A DNA stretch of 64,000 nt. Source: Corinectria fuckeliana (Eukaryota; Ascomycota; Sordariomycetes; Hypocreales; Nectriaceae). The translations under genes were made by a program, and so were the position numbers. The first letter of the stretch is position 1; the number at the start of each line of letters is the position of its first letter. The notes below the pieces were generated by a model. It did not search any database. It saw only the letters and a program-made list of their open reading frames with translations, and was not told the origin of the DNA. The stretch spans positions 186,001-250,000 of the forward strand of contig WPDH01000135.1 in assembly GCA_019137255.1 (NCBI GenBank), in the 5' to 3' direction. Shown one piece after another: positions 1 to 10,695 of this stretch.

Positions 1-1631
1 GTCCGGGTAGTGGTAGCCCTCGAAGCCGTCCTGCAGCGACTTGAAGCCCAGGTTCTGGAACAGGCAGCCCGAGATGGCCAGGGCGATGGCCACGGTGCCG
101 ATCTGCGCGACGTTGATGAAGCCGATCGAGTTGGGCCGCTCCTTGGCCGTCACCTTGGTGGCCGCCACCGTGTAAGCCGTCTGGAACATGACGCCCAGGC
201 CGGCGCCCATCAGCACCTCGTAGCCGTAGATGTTCCCCGCGGCCGTCGTCTCGTCGATGGTGAAGAGCAGCGCGCCGCCCACCGTCGTCAGCACGCCGCC
301 GCCGATGTAGAAGACGTTGAACCGCCGCAGCACCGGCAGCAGCCCGCCGGCGAACATGACGAAGAAGATGAAGACGACAATGTACGGCAGCAGGCGCACC
401 GCCGCCTTCAGCGCGCCGTCGCCCTGCGTGAACTGGAAGAACAGCGGCACGTAGTACAGCACCACGGCGTTGCTGAACGACGCCGTCGCCGTCACCACGT
501 ACAGCATCACCAGCAGCGGGTTGCGCAGGAAGTGCACCGGGAAGATGCGCAGCTCGGCCGTCGTGAAGACGCACCAGCCCTGCTGCGCCACAAAGGCCAC
601 CAGGCACGCGGCCCAGACGACCCAGAGCGCGATGGACGTGCCGGAGCCCCACGCGTACGTCGAGCCGCTGAAGGACACGACCGTCATGAAGATGGTGAAG
701 ACGGCCGCGTTGAGCACCGCGCCCACCCAGTCGACCTGGCGCAGCTTCTGCGCGAACCCGAGGTCCTTGCGCGGGTTGAAGCCCGGGAACATGAAGACGT
801 ACACGGGCGAGAGCAGGCCGGCGAGGGGGAGGTTGATGTAGAAGGACCATCGCCACGTTGCGCTGCTGTCGGAAAAGGCACCGCCGACGACGGGGCCGAG
901 GATGGCGCCGACTCCCCACGACAGGCCGATGAGGGCATTGTACAGGGAGGCTTCTTTGTCCGTCGCGAAGACGGCAACGTAGGTCAGACTCCTGGATGCG
1001 TGGTCAGCCCGGGTGTTCCCCCTATATAAGATGCTCTGCTCTGCAGGGCTACGTACCCGAGATACATGCCAGCACCGCCGACGCCAGCGATGACTCGGCC
1101 GATGATGAGCGCGGCGGAAGTCGGCGCAGCACCGCACAGGGCACTGCCAACCTCGAAGATGACAATGGACGAGAGAATTAGCGGCTTGATGTCGAACAGC
1201 CCGTACAAGCGGCCCAGGAGAAGAATCACGGCGACCGAAGCCATCGGGAAGCCGAGCCCGATCCAGGACAGGTTCTCGATGTTGCCCAGGCTCTCGTAGA
1301 CGGGGCCCTGGACATCTGCGGCGATGGTGGTGTCGAGGCCTGGCACCTGTTAGTCTCTGCGTGCGAGTGATGCGCGGGGGATCGACGAGGCACGCTTACC
1401 GTATAAGAGGGCTCCCAGGAACAGGCCGACGAGGACGGAGATCCAGCGGAGGGTCGACATGCCGTCTCGGGGGTGGGGAGGACGCGTCTCGCAGGCCTCG
1501 GGATCGGAGCGATCCAAGGGGTTTGCGGGCGTCTTGTCCTCGTCCGGGCCGGAGCCTCCAGAGTTGGACAGGTCAGGAGCTTCTTTCTCCGGGGGAAGCA
1601 TCTCGGAGCTAGCTTTCTCGTGGGTTGACAT
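1..1631 (-). CDS. MFS drug:H+ antiporter (14-TM, DHA2/TRI12-like), C-terminus cut by window edge
   Basis: Proton-driven plasma-membrane efflux pump of the fungal toxin/drug exporter type (family knowledge). Three exons: 1400-1631, 1057-1339 and 1-991, with GT-AG introns 1340-1399 and 992-1056 that keep frame. The start is the ATG at 1631. A charged cytosolic N-terminus of about 60 residues (Ser/Pro/Glu-rich) precedes TM1 (RWISVLVGLFLGALLYG). After the first splice comes LDTTIAADVQ, the DHA2 motif after TM1. GRVIAGVGGAGMYLG is the conserved helix before the second splice, and LSWGVGAILGPVVGG matches motif C of antiporters. The frame is still open at base 1, so the last helices lie outside. Its place next to an AflR-like regulator and a trans-enoyl reductase suggests metabolite export or self-protection; the substrate is unknown. 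I am sure of the family, not of the cargo. Confidence 0.9.
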
Positions 1632-4600
1632 TTTGGAAGTGAAGTGAAGTGAAACCGAAGCAGAGCTGGAGACGAATGCCCGAGTGTGTTTGTTGGGAAG
1701 ACCAAGGAGCAGCCAATGGAGGATATAATCGACTTGACACTAGGAAAAAGAGGCTTTACAACTAGTAGCTGATCTCAGTGTCCAGCCGACCATTAATATT
1801 GGTTTCAACCCGGGGAATTCACAGGGTGAATCGAGCGTCTGCCGCCTCCTGGTCGGGCAGTTCCGAGCGAGGGCCACTGTCACGCACCGCACGGCGACCG
1901 GCAAGTTTTGAAGAGGTGTGTAGTAAGCGAGTGCGAATCTCTCTAGTTAGCGTCCCCGACCTTCACTCAAGGCCAAGGGCAAATGCGAGAGCCGAAAGGC
2001 CCTAAGAATACGGCCGTGACAAGGGCCACGGTGAGATCGGCCTATCACGGCGCATTCGCATCCCGCCCCTTCCCTCTAGCCAGCCTTAAGCGAGTCCGAT
2101 GGCATTCTGTCGGTCGGATCCGCGTGCGATCTGTCACGCGGCTTACGACCTCCTACCCGATCCAGCCACAGAGATCACATCACGTATGTGTGTTGGTGTG
2201 TGTTGTCACAATGGCGGAGAGTGGCCTTATGGCTGGCAGAGGCTAGGTCCAAGACGGGCTCCCGTTTGCGAGGCGTAAGCTTGTACATAGTCTACTTCGT
2301 ACGTACGCATCTAATCTAGGAATATGTAATTACGGAGTGCTCCTAGCCTAGAACGGGTTGCCAGTTCACCCCTCACAGTATGTAAACCAACGCTCGAGAG
2401 CCGGCGATTATATAACTGGCCCGGGGAGTGGGGAGAGCGGCCCGGCCCTCGACAACATGCACATTGGATTGGGCCATCATCACCAACACGGAATTAGCGA
2501 AGCCAACGGCTACTTAATCTTCCCGATTCCGAAAGCCACCAAGCCACAAGATTCCCCCCCTTGCGGAAGGATTGAAGCGAAAGCGACCACCCCTAAGCGG
2601 AAGCGAGCGATCCAAGCAAACAGCCCGCAGAAGTGCATCTCGCATTGTCTCTCGGTCTTTTCCGAACAGGGGGGGGAGGCCAACCGGCTCAGAGGGATGC
2701 CGTCTGCACTTTGATGCACCTCTAGGGCTTTCCCTCCTTCTCTTCCCGCCCAGGACGCGATAAGGGAATAACCCCGTCGAATTGGCCCCTTGGCGACAGA
2801 CAGCCAGCCACCTCGTCGCAAGGAGACCCAAGCTCGGTCAAGCTCGGCCAAGCCTGTCTGCGTCTCGGTGGAGCGTGTCCCGTCGATTGTGGAGGATCGT
2901 CGGCCACCCGGTAGTTCGTCACCTAGTGCGCGTGTGCCGGGACAGGAGGATCCATTGCAATTACGATGACTTCAGCCGCCACGGTTTGCTCTTCTCCCGC
3001 AAAGATTGGACATGATCCGTGTCCCGCAAGCTCATTTCCAAGATCGGGCAAAGGCAGCGCCCGATTGCAGCTGTGGTCTGCGCTATACTGAAACTATCGG
3101 ACGCCCGGTCGAGTTCGAGACCATTCCACCCCTGCTGCTCTAACATGGACGGGCCGTTTTGACGCGGCATTCGGCAACGCGTCGTCGTGTCCCTGCCGTC
3201 CCAACAGCTTCCGGTATCCTTGGGCCATCGCTGGGTACGGTATTGTGAGGGGGGTGACTGTGAGGGGGTGACTGTGAGGGGGTGACTGCAAGTGGGTATC
3301 GAACGGAGCATCGAAAGAGAAGGGATTCAGTCACGGTAGCAACAGTCTCAACGATCGAGACTATGCACGCACAGTCGATTCCTACAGCACTATGTCGAGA
3401 TGGGTATGCCCTAGAATCTAGGGGTGGAACCACTGTAGCTGTGCCGTGCCACTGTGGCATGTGTATCGGCCAATGACTCCGTACATAACTGTCAGGAAGC
3501 CTCCCGTTGCAGCTCGAAGGATTCATATACCTGCAATTCCGCAACCTGCCTTCTCTCACCCCACGTGGCCGTGGACCCACGTGCAAAATCATTCTGTCCT
3601 ATATCTCTCCCGTGGCACAGCAGATAGCCATGGGCTGATGCTGGCTGATGCCGCAACGCAATACCGCTCTCAAAGCATAACCTAGATATATCGTTTGGTA
3701 ATAGTATCTCAACCAGAAGGATCTGAGCCGCATCGCTGGGCCAATTGCATCAGCCTCTGGTCCATCACCGGCTCCCCGATGCGGTTGTCCTATGCCGGAT
3801 ACCCAACACACTTCAGCTCTTCTCAGGCACCTCCCCTCCGATCGTTATCTCTAGAACGCCAGCGGGGCTTCACTGACGTACTGCAACTCTGCGGGAGTGC
3901 TTCGGACCCCCCGAGCCTGCCAATAGGCGTCGCTGCATTCAACCTCCCGCGCGACGTCTACGCCATCTCGAGCGTTGATAAGGCGAGGATGCCGCTTAGG
4001 TCAGCCTCGGGCTCGGCTATGCTGAGCCGGGATGTCGTGGGACGTCAGCACGAGGAATGTAGCTTACCACGCCTCTAGTAAACATCAGGGTGCCTCGGTG
4101 CTGCAGTTGAAGCGCTGCCGGGCTGTCCCCGGGGCTGGTGTCTTCGGGCGCGTCCGATGAGTGCGAGGAAAAGGACTGACAAGGGGTCCTAGAAGAACGA
4201 ACAGCGTTTGTCGTTCTGGTTGTCGTTCTGGCTGTCGTCGGTTCTGGTTCGTGACGGTTTGTTGCAATGGGGTTTCCTGCCGTGCAAACACGATGCCCCA
4301 CGGCGCTACTACTCCGCACCGCATTGACGTTGCTAGGAGGCCAGGACTTCGAAACTTGGGGCTGAAGGTAACACAATGGCGTTCTCGGTGTAGGATGACG
4401 GCAGTAGACTATAAGGCTGTTATGGGCCTCAAGCCTCCCGGTGATCGTTGCCCGTTTCCCGGCGGAGGTACGGAGCGCCTCCTGGCTCTATCCGTACCAA
4501 TGCCTGCTTGGCCTTTGCAATTAGGCTAGACCGAGCCCACGGATACCCCCTCTTTCAGCAGCAGTTGTGTGCTGCCACAATCCCAGGCCGTGGCTGCACA

Positions 4601-5012
4601 CACAATCACGGCTCCCATGTCTCCAACGTACACCATCGAACCCCTGCTGACCTCGTATCATGGGCCCTATCAGCCCCTGTACCTTCACGCCATCCAGCAT
4701 AGGGCCAGTGAGGGGAGGGCCTGGACGCTGCCGGGATCCCAGGCCGTTATCAGCCATCACCTTAGAGCTGCATGAAAGTCGTTATACGGGCAGGCGGGAA
4801 GTTCCCTTGGGGGCCAGAGGAACAGAGGGAACAGCGGCCGACAGCCAGAGGGCACGCAGCAATAAATTGGCTCTATGAGAATGGCAACTCGCGACCGTTC
4901 TGCTGGGACCGGTTGCTATTTGATAGCCCTGACGATACCCTGATAATACAAGCAAGCAAGCACCCAGCCAGCCAACCTATATGGGAGAGTGTGCTGTTCC
5001 GTTAACTACGCA
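1632..5012. other. 3.4-kb intergenic region without a supported gene
   Basis: Six-frame reading shows only short overlapping open frames with no recognisable domain and no consistent splice structure. It contains a three-unit tandem repeat (3245-3290) and a short GTCGTTCTGG-type repeat near 4210-4250. It must hold the promoters of the MFS gene (leftward) and of the Zn2Cys6 regulator (rightward). Base composition is ordinary and not RIP-like. Confidence 0.6.
3245..3290. repeat. Short tandem repeat, unit about 14 bp
   Basis: Three head-to-tail copies of a GTGACTGTGAGGGG-like unit followed by a diverged fourth. It is a minisatellite in non-coding DNA; no function can be inferred. Confidence 0.7.
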
Positions 5013-7074
5013 ATGTCTGCACCAACTGGGACGCTCCCCCGAAGCAGCTCGACCTCCACACTGGGTCGGCGCCAGGCTTGTGACCGGTGTTCTGAGCAGA
5101 AAGTCCGATGCATCCGCAACACTCCCACCAGCGACCACGACGTCGTCGGCGACGGAGAAGCGGTGGGCATGGCGCGATGTTTGCGCTGCAGGAAAGCTCG
5201 GGCTGCTTGTGTATACAGCTGTAAGGGTCCTTTTTTTCTTTTTATACGACTTCCCGAGTGCGAAGCGATCAATTCCCCAGACATCGCCATTGTCCTCGTT
5301 ATCGGGTCATGATGGTCATGGTGGGATCTGTGTAATGGAGATGATGATGCATGGGGAGAGACTTGTGAAAGGCTAACGCATGATTCGGTTGGGGCCGTCT
5401 CTAGTCTACCAAAGAACCGGAAGACCCTCGAAGCGGTCGTCCTCGGAGCTTCAGTGGGAGAACAGCTGCAAGAAGCCCCATACGAGGACGTCGACTCCGG
5501 CGCCGATGGAGAAGGCATCGGCCGCGTCGTCGATTGAGGTGATATCGCCGACGAGGACGACGTCGATGCTCGGCGAGCAAGAATGCAACAACGCCAACGC
5601 CAACGCCAACGCCAACGGCGGATCCACGATTGAGATCGAGCTCGATCAGATCATCTTGGATGCCAGTGCCGCTGCAGCTACCGCCTCGATGGACCCCGAC
5701 TCCAAGTACGAGACCACCTACGAACAGTGCATGGCCGAGTTTGGCCTCAACGGGCTCGAGATCTGGCCGGGCATCCCCTCGCTCTCCACCGGGTCCATCT
5801 CCCCACGGGCGGAGCTGGGGCAGATGAACTACCCTACCACCACCGCTACCAGCATGCCGGGCGTGTCGGGCACCTGCATCATGACCTCGGACCCGCCAGA
5901 CTACGACGACGTTGGCCACAGGGCTGAAACGACTGCCCACGCGAGCTCCCTGTCCCCGACGCCTCCCAACTCGACCGAGGCCTACATCGAACAGCTCGCC
6001 GAGCTCAACCTCGCCATCTTCCGCTCCACCCGGGCCATGTGTGCGCCGTCGTCGACGTCGTCAGGTGGCGCCAACACGCCAATCAACTTCTCGGGCGACG
6101 TCTTCGAGGCCACGAGCTCGTTGATCAAGCTGATCGACGCCTTTACGCAAGCTCACACGGCGTCTGGTGCCACCGTGACATCCTTGGTCCAGACCCAGAG
6201 CCAGAACCACAACCAGTTGAATGAGCCCATGGTGCTGGACTTTGAAACATCGCTGAGCCTGGTGGAACCGTCTCCCGACGATCCCAACGCCGTGTTTGGT
6301 GCCAACGCCGCCTCGTCCGCATTAAAGTCCGGTCCGGGCCAAATCCCCGATCCCGGCGTGGCATTACTGATTCTGGCTGCCCACCAACGGCTCTTGAGTG
6401 CGTTTGAGAACATGTGCGCGTCCATCCATTGCTACCTGCAGGCCATGCAGGAGGGACAGCAGCAGTCACCCGGTTGTCTCTATGGAGGTCAGCAGCAGCA
6501 ACAGCAACAGTCACCCAACGGTGCTCTCTCCAATGGCCTCTCTGGTCTCTCCGGCCTGCCCAGCCCCCCCGGCTACTTCGCCAACCAGCAGATGTTCCTG
6601 CTGCCTTGCTCGTCAGCCGACAACACGGGATGCAACACGCCCACGCTCGGCGCCTTTGCTGGCCCGACCTTTGCGCCGTCCTCGACCGCCCAGTTCGTCG
6701 TCGTCGTCGAGCTCATCACCTACTACCTCAACCGCCTGGACCGCGCCCTGGGTCCCGCGGTAAGCGGGGAATCCGAGCAGGGCCTGGACTCCCATTCGCT
6801 GTTGGTCCAGCAGCCCGTCGACCTTTTCGACATGTCGTCCGGCTCCTCGGACCAATCTTCGCCCGACTTCTGCACCCTCGGACTCGCTGAGACGTATTCC
6901 GCCTCCAGCCAGGCCCAGGGCAGCAAGCTCAGCGAGGAGGAGGCCAACAGCAACAGGAGCAGCAGCTCCCGCGCCCTGATGAAGGTGGGCCACGAGATGC
7001 AGGAGCGTTACCAGAAGCTGAGAGAGCACATACGGGTGATCAAGAGGGTGATCCGGGCTTCCAACGATAGCTGA
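5013..7074 (+). CDS. Zn(II)2Cys6 transcription factor, AflR-like
   Basis: Nuclear DNA-binding activator of the AflR type, probably pathway-specific. Two exons, 5013-5220 and 5405-7074, join across a 184-base GT-AG intron to give 625 residues. The start is the ATG at 5013, because the GTG just upstream lacks support. The zinc cluster is CDRCSEQKVRC ... CLRCRKARAAC, followed across the splice by VYSFYQRTGRPSK, the basic linker seen after AflR-type clusters. The loop between cysteines 3 and 4 is 22 residues, longer than usual. The middle is Ser/Thr/Gln-rich with an (Asn-Ala)n run near base 5590 and a Gln run near 6490. The C-terminal part has the AflR-domain style helices LLILAAHQRLLSAFENM and VVVELITYYLNRLDRALG, and ends with a basic helix. 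It lies between an MFS pump and an enoyl reductase, its likely targets (inference). Confidence 0.88.
5588..5621 (+). repeat. Hexanucleotide repeat coding an Asn-Ala run
   Basis: Tandem AACGCC units inside the regulator gene encode alternating Asn and Ala. Such runs are prone to length change between strains. Confidence 0.8.
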
Positions 7075-7434
7075 TGGGGAGAAGGGGGAGGGGGATGGGA
7101 TTTCATTATATATATTGCCGTGGATTTGATTAGATAAACAGGTCAGAGAAAGACTGGACACTTCAAGTTAGACAGATTTACTACGCCTACACTCCTGAGT
7201 CGACTGAGCAGATGGGACGCATTTCTCAGTCCCGATCCACTGCATGAGACGTGCTACACAAGAAACCTGGCGTACTTTGTACCCCGATCTCATACATTCC
7301 ACGTGTGCGTGAGCAAAGCCACTGGCTGGTGTGTCCCCGAGCTTTGATTTTCCCGACTGAAGGAAATACATGTTTTGATTTATGGTGTTTTGACGCCTTA
7401 GCTGCGTACTCTCTGGACAAGCTTACTTTTCCAA
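7075..7434. other. Intergenic gap between convergent genes
   Basis: The stops of the regulator (rightward) and of the enoyl reductase (leftward) face each other across 360 bases. The gap should hold both 3' UTRs and poly(A) sites; nothing else was seen. Confidence 0.6.
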
Positions 7435-8598
7435 CTACTCGAAGACTACTGCCAGTTTCTTCCCCGAAACTGTCCCAGTTGCTAGTTGCTCCATCCCCTG
7501 CAGGATGCTCTCAAGATCGTGACCTACAACTTCCGTTGGATGCGCTCTGATTTTGCCCTGGTCAAGCAACGTCTGAATAGCAGCAAAGCACCGCACGGCC
7601 ATCTCGTGCCTCGCCGGGTTGGCAGCTCGATGGTAGTCCCCCGGGAGCTTCACTTCACGCCCAAACGCCTCCAGCGCCAGGATGAACTCCACCGCCACGT
7701 CGTCCCGCGTCTTCCACTCGTCTTCGAAGTCTTCCAGGACAACGAGGCGTCCCCCCGAAGCCCCGATTGCCGCTTCGCAGCAGGCCACCGAGGCCTCGTC
7801 AGTGATACACGCAAGCGCGTGGCGGAGCTTGCCTCGCGTGTGCTTTTTGATATCCTGCGCAGCGGTGGCCTGGTTGTAGTCGAAAACAGCGCTAGCTCCG
7901 TAGCATCTGACCAGGTCGAAGTTTCTCGGCGAGCAGACGCCAATGGGATCAAGCCCGACACTTTGCCGTGCATGCCGGTTTAGCAAGCAACTTCACGGGG
8001 AGGCGTCTTAGAGTGCCAGTGTAACTCACAGTTTGAGCAGCTGGATCGCCATTGTTCCAGATGCCGTGCTCGCGCCGTAGACCAGCACCGGGACTTCGGC
8101 TCCCGAGGATGGACAAGTACCGACAGCTGCATCAAAGTCGAAGCCCAAGGAATGCAACGCCAGACACGCCGTCGTCAGTCCCGTGCCGAGCGCTGCGGCC
8201 TGGGCCAACGGGACGCCCGGGGGTACTCTGAGCACCAGGTCTGCGGGCGCCCTCGCAAACTCGGCGAAGCAGCCGCTGTCGAGGTCGGCCGGGTTGTTGC
8301 CGTGCACGCCTCCGCAGACAATGTCACCTACGCGCAGATCAGGCCGGAGGCGGGCGGCGTGGTGGTCGATGCGGACGACCTCGCCTGCATAGTCGATGCC
8401 GACGGTGGCGCCGGGGACGGGGAATGCAGGGCCCATCTTGAAGTCGGTCGGGTTGAGGGCCACGGCCATGGTCTTGACGAGGATAGTGCCCGACTGGAGA
8501 GGCGGGAGGCGGCCGTGGTGCACGAGAGTGGGCTCGCCGTCGGCGTTTTGCACGATGGCCCGCTGAGAGGACGGGACTGGCGGCGGCACGGTGGACAT
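7435..8598 (-). CDS. Trans-acting enoyl reductase, zinc-free MDR family (LovC/ApdC-like)
   Basis: NADPH-dependent medium-chain reductase. In this family (LovC, ApdC, TenC) the enzyme acts in trans on a highly reducing PKS with an inactive ER domain. Two exons, 8030-8598 and 7435-7960, are split by a 69-base intron whose removal gives 364 residues, close to LovC (363). The start is the ATG at 8598; a GTG further upstream is not needed. Visible marks are the N-terminal barrel (ALNPTDFKMG, VGIDYAGEVV), the nucleotide-binding loop VLVYGASTASGTMAIQLLKL just before the splice, the family signature GVCSPRNFDLVRCYGASAVFDY just after it, and the terminal VSGKKLAVVFE. The zinc ligands of true alcohol dehydrogenases are absent. 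Convergent with the AflR-like gene and divergent from the hydrolase gene. Its partner PKS is not in this window and may lie to the left. Confidence 0.88.
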
Positions 8599-9265
8599 TT
8601 GGTAGTGAGTGGTATGAGTGGTCTGGTAGACGAGCCGTTGGAACTGCAACACAAAGAAGGTCGAGTGAGTTGACGGAGTTGAGACGGACTAAGCACTAAT
8701 GCGAGAGCATGTTTCAATGGATGCTCGGGGTCGGGGATATAGGACAAAGAGGCGGATCGGGAGCATCGGACCCGAGTGGGACCATGCCTTCTGCTGTTGT
8801 TTGTGTTGAGTATCCGAATTCCAGACTGCATCATTTCAGACTGCATTATTTCAGACTGCATGCATGCAATGATGTTCTTTGTTGAGTAATCACGGGAGGA
8901 CGACTGACCACTGATCATTACCACCAACGACAGGTCAAATCCACTGGACTTTTGCCGTCAAAGACTACACTACGGTGCATCTCCGAGACATCGTTCATGC
9001 CAGTTGCGAATGCGATGTGTCCCGTTGCGAGTGCGATGTTGAGTGGCTGTGCAGTTGGTTATGCGAATGCGATGCGATGCGCCGCTTAGCGAGTGCGAAG
9101 TATCTCGTGTGCTGCGACTGGCCAAGCCGACTACCGAATAAGGAAATGTAGTCTAGGGTAGCAATTGTCCCAGATTAGGTAGTCTGCTGTCTGCCTACTA
9201 ATGCCGTCTCACAGGTTCACGACTGACTTCCATCTTCTCCGCCATTCACACCCTCATCATCTCCA
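8599..9265. promoter_or_regulatory. Divergent promoter with two kinds of short repeat
   Basis: This 667-base region separates the divergent enoyl reductase (leftward) and metallo-hydrolase (rightward) genes. At 8821-8862 a unit like TTCAGACTGCATTA occurs three times in tandem. At about 9004-9110 a GCGARTGCGATG-like motif occurs five times with small changes. Such clusters suggest sites for a shared regulator, which is inference; the neighbouring Zn2Cys6 protein is the obvious candidate. Confidence 0.5.
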
Positions 9266-10423
9266 ATGTCAAGCCGCGTCACCATCACGCCACGTCCCCG
9301 GGACGCATATCTAAACCCCCCGGGTCATTGGGTCGGCAATCCTCCCTCCCGTTTCAGGAACCCATGGCCGTCGTTCCGCGCAGAGCATTCGCTGGCGAGC
9401 ATGTGGCGGGTGCGGTTCAGCTCCGAGAGGAACTTCGTGCCGGTGCCGGAAGACGGCAGCGAGCTCGTCGGCATGCAGACTCCCGACTGGGGCCTGGGGA
9501 AGCGGTGCGCCAAAGCCGTCTGGATCGGACATGCCAGCTTCTTCGTCGAGACGACGCCGGCCCCGGACCAGACGCGAGGCGTCAGGATGCTTCTGGATCC
9601 CGTCTTCTGCGAGCGGATGGGCCCGACAGCTTTCATCGGGCCTAAACGCTTCCTGGATCCCCCGTGCCAGCTGGAAGACGTGCCCCAGGTAGACGTCATC
9701 TGCATCAGCCACAACCACTACGACCACTTAGACCTGCGTACGGTCAAGACGCTCTACTTCGACAAGCGGCGCACGCAGCCGCTGCACTTCGTCGTGGGAT
9801 TGGGGTCCAAGAAGTGGTTCCTTGGCTGTGGCGTCCGGGAGGAGCACATCGTCGAAGTCGACTGGTGGGACGAGCTCGACGTCGTCGTCCAGGATGTCGG
9901 ATCCCTGAAGCTGGTGTGCACACCCAGCCAGCACGGGAGCAGACGAGGCGCATTGGACGACTGTCACATGCTGTGGTGCTCCTTTGTCATCGAGGAGCTG
10001 GATTCGGCCCCCAAGAAGAAGATGTACTTTGCCGGGGACACGGGCTATCGCTCCGTCACCGAGGACGACATCGCCAGCGGCAAGGACCCGGCGGAGCTGC
10101 CGCGGTGTCCGGCGTTCGCTGAGATCGGGCAAAAGTACGGGCCGTTCGACCTGGCGCTCTTGCCGATCGGCTGCTACACTCCGCGGTCGTTCATGTCCAG
10201 CGTCCACTGCTCGCCCGAGGACTCGGTTGAGATCCACAGGGACATCAAGAGTAAAAGGAGCTTGGGGATGCACTACGGCACGGTCAGAGGAGGCCTCAGT
10301 GCTCAGTACGAGGATGTGCGGGAGCCGCCCAAGAGATGGAAGGAGGCTTGCGAGAACAGTGGACTGAGGTGGAAGGAGGACATATTTTTGTGTGATATTG
10401 GCGAGACGGTTTTTATTGAGTAG
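9266..10423 (+). CDS. Metallo-beta-lactamase-fold hydrolase, NAPE-PLD-like
   Basis: Predicted zinc hydrolase, 385 residues, intronless, cytosolic (no signal peptide or TM). The fold signature SHNHYDHLD places the metal ligands at His149, His151, Asp153 and His154. Further ligands are the QHGSRRG His, the Asp of YFAGDTGYR, and the His of MHYGTV near the C-terminus. The N-terminal block (HWVGNPPSRFRNPWPS) and the WIGHASFF strand match the N-acyl-phosphatidylethanolamine-hydrolysing phospholipase D family. The natural substrate in fungi is not settled, and a role on a pathway ester or amide intermediate is also possible. It shares a repeat-rich promoter with the enoyl reductase and converges on the acyl-CoA ligase. 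Family call firm, function open. Confidence 0.85.
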   Translation: MSSRVTITPRPRDAYLNPPGHWVGNPPSRFRNPWPSFRAEHSLASMWRVRFSSERNFVPVPEDGSELVGMQTPDWGLGKRCAKAVWIGHASFFVETTPAPDQTRGVRMLLDPVFCERMGPTAFIGPKRFLDPPCQLEDVPQVDVICISHNHYDHLDLRTVKTLYFDKRRTQPLHFVVGLGSKKWFLGCGVREEHIVEVDWWDELDVVVQDVGSLKLVCTPSQHGSRRGALDDCHMLWCSFVIEELDSAPKKKMYFAGDTGYRSVTEDDIASGKDPAELPRCPAFAEIGQKYGPFDLALLPIGCYTPRSFMSSVHCSPEDSVEIHRDIKSKRSLGMHYGTVRGGLSAQYEDVREPPKRWKEACENSGLRWKEDIFLCDIGETVFIE

Positions 10424-10695
10424 GTAGAGCAATGTAATGGGCGTCTAGGCGTATCTGTCCATCTCTTTTAGTGTACCCACAGACTTGCTATAGTTCCTCT
10501 CCTCCCCGCCCCGGTATCGTGGTACTGGACACGGTCTTCAACATCCCAGCCTCATGTTCCATACTCGGCGTGCAACAGGATACCTATCCCTGTTTCCGGC
10601 GTGGAGCTCTTGGTACATGTATTCTCGAAGCCTTGGCAACGTTGCGTGGGGACAAGTTGACAAGCAGGTGGCACACTGACACTCAAGATCCCTTG

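Noticed and set aside
10..1029. Long plus-strand open frame of 339 codons
   Set aside because: It is the antisense of the MFS transporter exon, an artefact of GC-rich codons; its composition (Arg/His/Asp-rich) has no domain.
1226..1705. Minus-strand open frame of 159 codons in another phase
   Set aside because: Out-of-frame shadow of MFS exons 1 and 2.
2358..3015. Overlapping open frames on both strands in the 2.4-3.0 kb region
   Set aside because: No domain, no conserved motif, and frames on both strands of similar quality; not supported as genes.
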